Source of the DNA: an uncultured Dysosmobacter sp.
GTDB taxonomy: Bacteria; Bacillota; Clostridia; Oscillospirales; Oscillospiraceae
Assembly: GCA_934504065.1 (NCBI GenBank)
Contig: CAKSVQ010000113.1
Location: 1 to 7,533, forward strand
Reading direction: 5' to 3'
Length of the DNA: 7,533 bases
Shown piece by piece: positions 5,354 through 7,533 of the stretch (within the stretch, counting starts at the first letter, position 1; each line of letters starts with the position of its first letter). The notes beneath the pieces were generated by a model. The model ran no database searches, had not been told where the DNA came from, and saw only the letters and a list, made by a program, of their open reading frames with translations. The position numbers and the translations under genes are program-made.

Positions 5354-5373
5354 AAAAAACCCGCTTTTGCGGG
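5354..5373 (-). terminator. Minus-strand intrinsic terminator within a larger folded stretch
   Basis: On the minus strand CCCGC-AAAA-GCGGG is followed by six T (5359-5354). No gene lies upstream on that strand within several hundred bases, so it may end an unrecognised short transcript. It sits inside a longer fold in which 5345-5351 (AATGCCT) pairs with 5427-5433 (AGGCATT), and 5384-5389 with 5405-5410. Confidence 0.5.
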
Positions 5374-5437
5374 CGTTTGCGCCGCGCAGCGGAAGCTTTT
5401 TGATCTGCGCAGCAGGCAAAAAAGCGAGGCATTAGGA

Positions 5438-5477
5438 AGGCTGTCGAAAAAATCTATACAGATTTTTTCGACAGCCT
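5438..5477. repeat. Perfect 18-bp inverted repeat
   Basis: AGGCTGTCGAAAAAATCT (5438-5455) pairs exactly with 5460-5477 around the loop ATAC. The 10-mer TGTCGAAAAA also occurs at 5261-5270. A perfect palindrome of this length between genes suggests a small mobile or REP-like repeat, or a protein-binding or transcription-ending hairpin upstream of the permease gene. Confidence 0.7.
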
Positions 5478-5534
5478 GAGAAATTTACGCTTCCGCCCCG
5501 CCGGAGGGAAGCAGAAAAGAGAGGTCCTGCCGCC

Positions 5535-6293
5535 GTGGTATTTTCAACCGGAGTGGTCCTGTTTATCTTTTTCGCCCAATTTCTGGCCTATTTCATCAAA
5601 GGGCTCATCGGCTTCGGCAACCCCCTGATCTCCGCGCCGCTGCTTTCCATGTGTCTTGACAACGTGATGATCACCCCCGGCACGCTGCTGCTGGACTGCC
5701 CGGTGAACGCATGGATCACGTGGAAAAACCGCCGCAGCTTCCAGTGGCGCAAAATTCTGCCGCTGCTGCTGGCCAATCTGTGCGGCGTGATCCCCGGCAC
5801 GCTGCTGCTGCGGTTCTCCCTGCCTTGGATCATCAAGACCGCGCTGGGGATCGTGGTGGTGATTCTGGGGCTGGAAATGGCCACCCGTTCCCGCCGCGCC
5901 GTCCATGACGAGGCAGGCATGGACCGGGCATGGCTGCGGCTGGCCGTGTCGTTCTTTTCCGGCGCGTGCGCGGGCGTGTTCGGCATCAACATGTTCATCG
6001 TCGCCTATTTGCAGCGCACCGCCCGGGATTACGGTGAATTCAAGGGCAGCATGTGCTTCCTCTTTCTGGGGGAAAACGCATTCCGGCTGGGGCTGTACGC
6101 CTTCAGCGGACTGCTGACGGTCCCCGTGCTGACTTTCGGTGCCATTACCGGGACCTCCGCCGCGCTGGCCATGCTGGCTGCGGGCTATCTCGCTCCCCGG
6201 TTGGAAGAGGGCAAGCTGCAAAAGGGCGCCATTGTGCTGTTCCTGCTGGGCGGCGTCAGTATTATCGTCAAATCCCTGCTATTTCACACTTGA
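5535..6293 (+). CDS. TauE/SafE-family membrane permease
   Basis: Encodes a 252-residue integral membrane protein, about eight hydrophobic segments by eye (roughly 5-25, 28-40, 45-63, 73-93, 96-114, 134-158, 172-190, 193-250). The family's internal repeat is visible as F-I-K-G-L-I-G-F-G-N-P-L (20-31) and S-G-A-C-A-G-V-F-G-I-N (142-152). TauE/SafE proteins export sulfite, sulfoacetate or related organic acids, but substrates vary widely and none can be assigned here. The start is a GTG with a weak GAGAGG site about 10 nt upstream; a second in-frame GTG at 5553 cannot be excluded. Its stop is 18 nt before the VOC gene, so the two are probably co-transcribed. Confidence 0.82.
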   Translation: MVFSTGVVLFIFFAQFLAYFIKGLIGFGNPLISAPLLSMCLDNVMITPGTLLLDCPVNAWITWKNRRSFQWRKILPLLLANLCGVIPGTLLLRFSLPWIIKTALGIVVVILGLEMATRSRRAVHDEAGMDRAWLRLAVSFFSGACAGVFGINMFIVAYLQRTARDYGEFKGSMCFLFLGENAFRLGLYAFSGLLTVPVLTFGAITGTSAALAMLAAGYLAPRLEEGKLQKGAIVLFLLGGVSIIVKSLLFHT

Positions 6294-6299
6294 ATGATC

Positions 6300-6306
6300 G
6301 GAGGAG
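6300..6306 (+). promoter_or_regulatory. Ribosome binding site that fixes the VOC gene start
   Basis: GGAGGAG, 5 nt before the ATG at 6312. It lies downstream of the in-frame ATG at 6294, so the shorter protein is preferred. Confidence 0.85.
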
Positions 6307-6311
6307 CTTTT

Positions 6312-6710
6312 ATGAACACACATTATCAGGGTCTGGGCCACATCGCCATTCACACGAAGGACATCGGTGAGAGCATTGCCTTTTATGAAAAGCTGGGCGG
6401 TGCGCTGCACAAGCAGGCGTCCATGCCCACCCCCAACGGGGAAAAAGGGCTGGCACTGGTGGAATTCGGCGGGTTTCTGCTGGAGCTGATCCAGTCTCCC
6501 GTCCCCGTCCCCATGACGGAGGGGAACATCCCCCATTTCGCCGTGTATGTGGACGATCTGGACGCCGCTGCCGCCGCTGTGAAGGCCGCCGGGGTGGATA
6601 CCTTCCTCACGCCGGAAAAGATGGTGCTGCCGGAGCTTTTCGGCGGACTGGAAAACTGGTTCTTCACCGGTCCCTCCGGCGAGCAGATCGAGCTGTTGCA
6701 TATGCTTTGA
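6312..6710 (+). CDS. VOC-superfamily (glyoxalase-fold) protein
   Basis: Encodes a 132-residue cytoplasmic protein with two vicinal-oxygen-chelate half-modules. The first begins G-L-G-H-I-A-I-H-T-K-D-I and ends L-L-E-L-I; the second begins I-P-H-F-A-V-Y-V-D-D-L and ends G-E-Q-I-E-L-L. The four expected metal ligands, H10, E58, H75 and E127, are all present, in the pattern of glyoxalase I and related lyases and epimerases. The family includes lactoylglutathione lyases, methylmalonyl-CoA epimerases, dioxygenases and antibiotic-binding proteins, and the substrate cannot be told from sequence. It follows the TauE/SafE-type gene closely and may act on a compound related to its transport; this is inference. 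A copy of the stem-loop repeat begins 2 nt after the stop. Confidence 0.87.
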   Translation: MNTHYQGLGHIAIHTKDIGESIAFYEKLGGALHKQASMPTPNGEKGLALVEFGGFLLELIQSPVPVPMTEGNIPHFAVYVDDLDAAAAAVKAAGVDTFLTPEKMVLPELFGGLENWFFTGPSGEQIELLHML

Positions 6711-6712
6711 GC

Positions 6713-6762
6713 ATATCGGCCAAGTGGCTTTGCCACTTGGCCGATATAGTTTCGCTGCGCTC
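6713..6762 (+). repeat. 3'-flank stem-loop plus 12-mer box, copy C (behind the VOC gene)
   Basis: Two nt after the stop codon, a perfect 16-bp stem (6713-6728 with 6732-6747, loop TTT) has the same inner stem CAAGTGGC/GCCACTTG as copy A. Three nt later comes the box TTCGCTGCGCTC (6751-6762), on the strand of the gene. The outer stem (ATATCGGC/GCCGATAT) differs from the other copies but is fully paired. A conventional terminator follows at 6785. Confidence 0.77.
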
Positions 6763-6784
6763 TGCAATGCCTATACAAACAATG

Positions 6785-6815
6785 CCCCGGATGCAATGCA
6801 TCCGGGGGATTTTCT
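6785..6815 (+). terminator. Intrinsic terminator behind the VOC gene
   Basis: CCCCGGATGC (6785-6794) pairs with GCATCCGGGG (6798-6807) around a 3-nt loop, followed by GATTTTCT. The T-run is short but well placed between the convergent VOC and radical SAM genes. On the minus strand a weaker T-rich stretch follows, so it may act in both directions. Confidence 0.7.
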
Positions 6816-6836
6816 CATGCAGCAGCGGCAAAAATT

Positions 6837-7460
6837 TCAGTCCTTAATATATTCCCGCACGCGGTAGGTCGCGCCGATCTCGTCTTCGCAGATCCTGCGG
6901 CAGTTTTCGATCTCCTCTTTGGGAATGGTGTCCACCACGGTCATCATCACCGTGGGAACGTACTTCTGAATCTCCTTGGCAAAGGCCTTCATCGCCTCGT
7001 AGGCCCCCGGCTGCTGAGGATGGCACAGGGCGTTATACTTTTCAGCGGTGTCCGTGTTCAGGGAAATGGACACCATGTCAAACCGCCCGGCAAATTCCGG
7101 CGCAATGTCTCGGCCATGGATCAGGCTTCCGGTGCCGTTGGTGTCCATACGGGTGTAAATTTTCTCGCCCCTGGCCTTCATCTGGTCAATGACCCAGCAG
7201 ATGTCCTCGATGCGGTAGCTTGGCTCGCCAAAGCCCACAAACACCAGCTGGCGGTATTTTGTCAGGTCATGGTTCTCGATGGACGCCAGCAGTTCTTCCT
7301 TGGTCGGCTCCCGCTTGAGCCAGAGGTTATGGGTGTAAATGCTGCCGCCGGAGCCCTGATTGTGCCGCAGGCAGAAATTGCAGTTGAAATTGCAGCGGTT
7401 GGTGGGATTCACATAGAGGTTATCCCCGTATTCATACGTAATAGTAAAGCCCTTTTCCAT
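6837..7460 (-). CDS. Radical SAM protein, TatD-linked type
   Basis: Encodes a compact 207-residue radical SAM protein. The iron-sulfur cluster motif is C-N-F-N-C-N-F-C (C23, C27, C30, the CX3CX2C pattern), preceded by L-Y-V-N-P-T-N-R. The SAM-contact motif G-F-G-E-P is at 76-80, and M-D-T-N-G-T-G (105-111) and V-S-I-S-L-N follow as barrel strands. There is no C-terminal extra cluster domain. Size and N-terminus resemble the small radical SAM family found beside or fused to TatD nucleases; the reaction is unknown. No tatD gene is in the window, and it could lie beyond 7533. The start at 7460 matches the family N-terminus but has a long spacer (about 12 nt) to AAAGGA; the in-frame ATG at 7472 has that site almost touching it. 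Confidence 0.8.
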   Translation of the reverse strand: MEKGFTITYEYGDNLYVNPTNRCNFNCNFCLRHNQGSGGSIYTHNLWLKREPTKEELLASIENHDLTKYRQLVFVGFGEPSYRIEDICWVIDQMKARGEKIYTRMDTNGTGSLIHGRDIAPEFAGRFDMVSISLNTDTAEKYNALCHPQQPGAYEAMKAFAKEIQKYVPTVMMTVVDTIPKEEIENCRRICEDEIGATYRVREYIKD

Positions 7461-7533
7461 GGTTATGACCATTCCTTTCCGCTGCGCTACAAGACACCAA
7501 AGGGAAATGAAACACAGGTGTCACTAACGCAGC

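Larger units (their letters stand above)
5191..5534. other. Intergenic region rich in hairpins, no gene seen
   Basis: The left part (5191-5300) is AT-rich and includes the upstream part of the rpsF promoter and an 8-bp inverted repeat (5205-5212 with 5222-5229). The right part is GC-rich and folds into several hairpins, listed separately. A 6-bp stem (5489-5494 with 5507-5512) sits just before the permease gene. No coding frame with a ribosome binding site was found. Confidence 0.6.

Noticed and set aside
1..7533. CRISPR array, tRNA or rRNA genes, insertion sequence
   Set aside because: No regularly spaced direct repeats, cloverleaf sequences, rRNA segments or transposase frames were seen. 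The repeats present are isolated palindromes.

Overview
The window reads as chromosomal DNA of a GC-rich, low-oxygen member of the Bacillota (Clostridia), most likely a gut Oscillospiraceae-type bacterium. The evidence is the compact rpsF-ssb-rpsR operon, strong AGGAGG-type ribosome binding sites, an S18 with a full cysteine set, a thioredoxin reductase-like flavoprotein with a collapsed NADPH region, and a TatD-linked type radical SAM protein. This placement is inference; there is no rRNA or other direct marker in the window.

Layout, left to right. Positions 1-169 are non-coding and hold a series of stem-loops. On the minus strand, a thioredoxin reductase-like gene (1341-520) and trxA (487-170) form a two-gene redox operon. 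The divergent intergenic region 1342-1682 holds a small GC-rich hairpin, a long imperfect GC-rich inverted repeat and candidate promoters. On the plus strand, rpe, a D-cysteine desulfhydrase-like PLP enzyme and recR form a tight operon (1683-3917), with an ATGA overlap between the first two. A strong bidirectional terminator (3993-4035) separates recR from the convergent minus-strand operon rpsF-ssb-rpsR (5085-4051), which is driven by a near-consensus promoter with an AT-rich upstream element and a structured leader. Intergenic region 5191-5534 is rich in hairpins. A TauE/SafE-type permease (5535-6293) and a VOC/glyoxalase-fold protein (6312-6710) form a plus-strand pair. A minus-strand radical SAM gene (7460-6837) faces them across a terminator.

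How the genes work together: trxB-like and trxA make a dithiol redox pair. S6, SSB and S18 are the usual translation/replication operon. rpe serves pentose phosphate metabolism, the PLP enzyme probably releases sulfide from D-cysteine, and recR serves recombinational repair; their grouping looks like co-transcription rather than one pathway.

The most notable non-coding signal is a small repeat family. Directly behind the stop codons of trxA, recR and the VOC gene there is, each time on the gene's own strand, a long stem-loop with a CAARYGGC/GCCRYTTG inner stem, followed 3 to 7 nt later by the identical 12-mer TTCGCTGCGCTC. The stems differ in sequence but remain paired, which points to selection for the structure. 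I do not recognise this as a named element.
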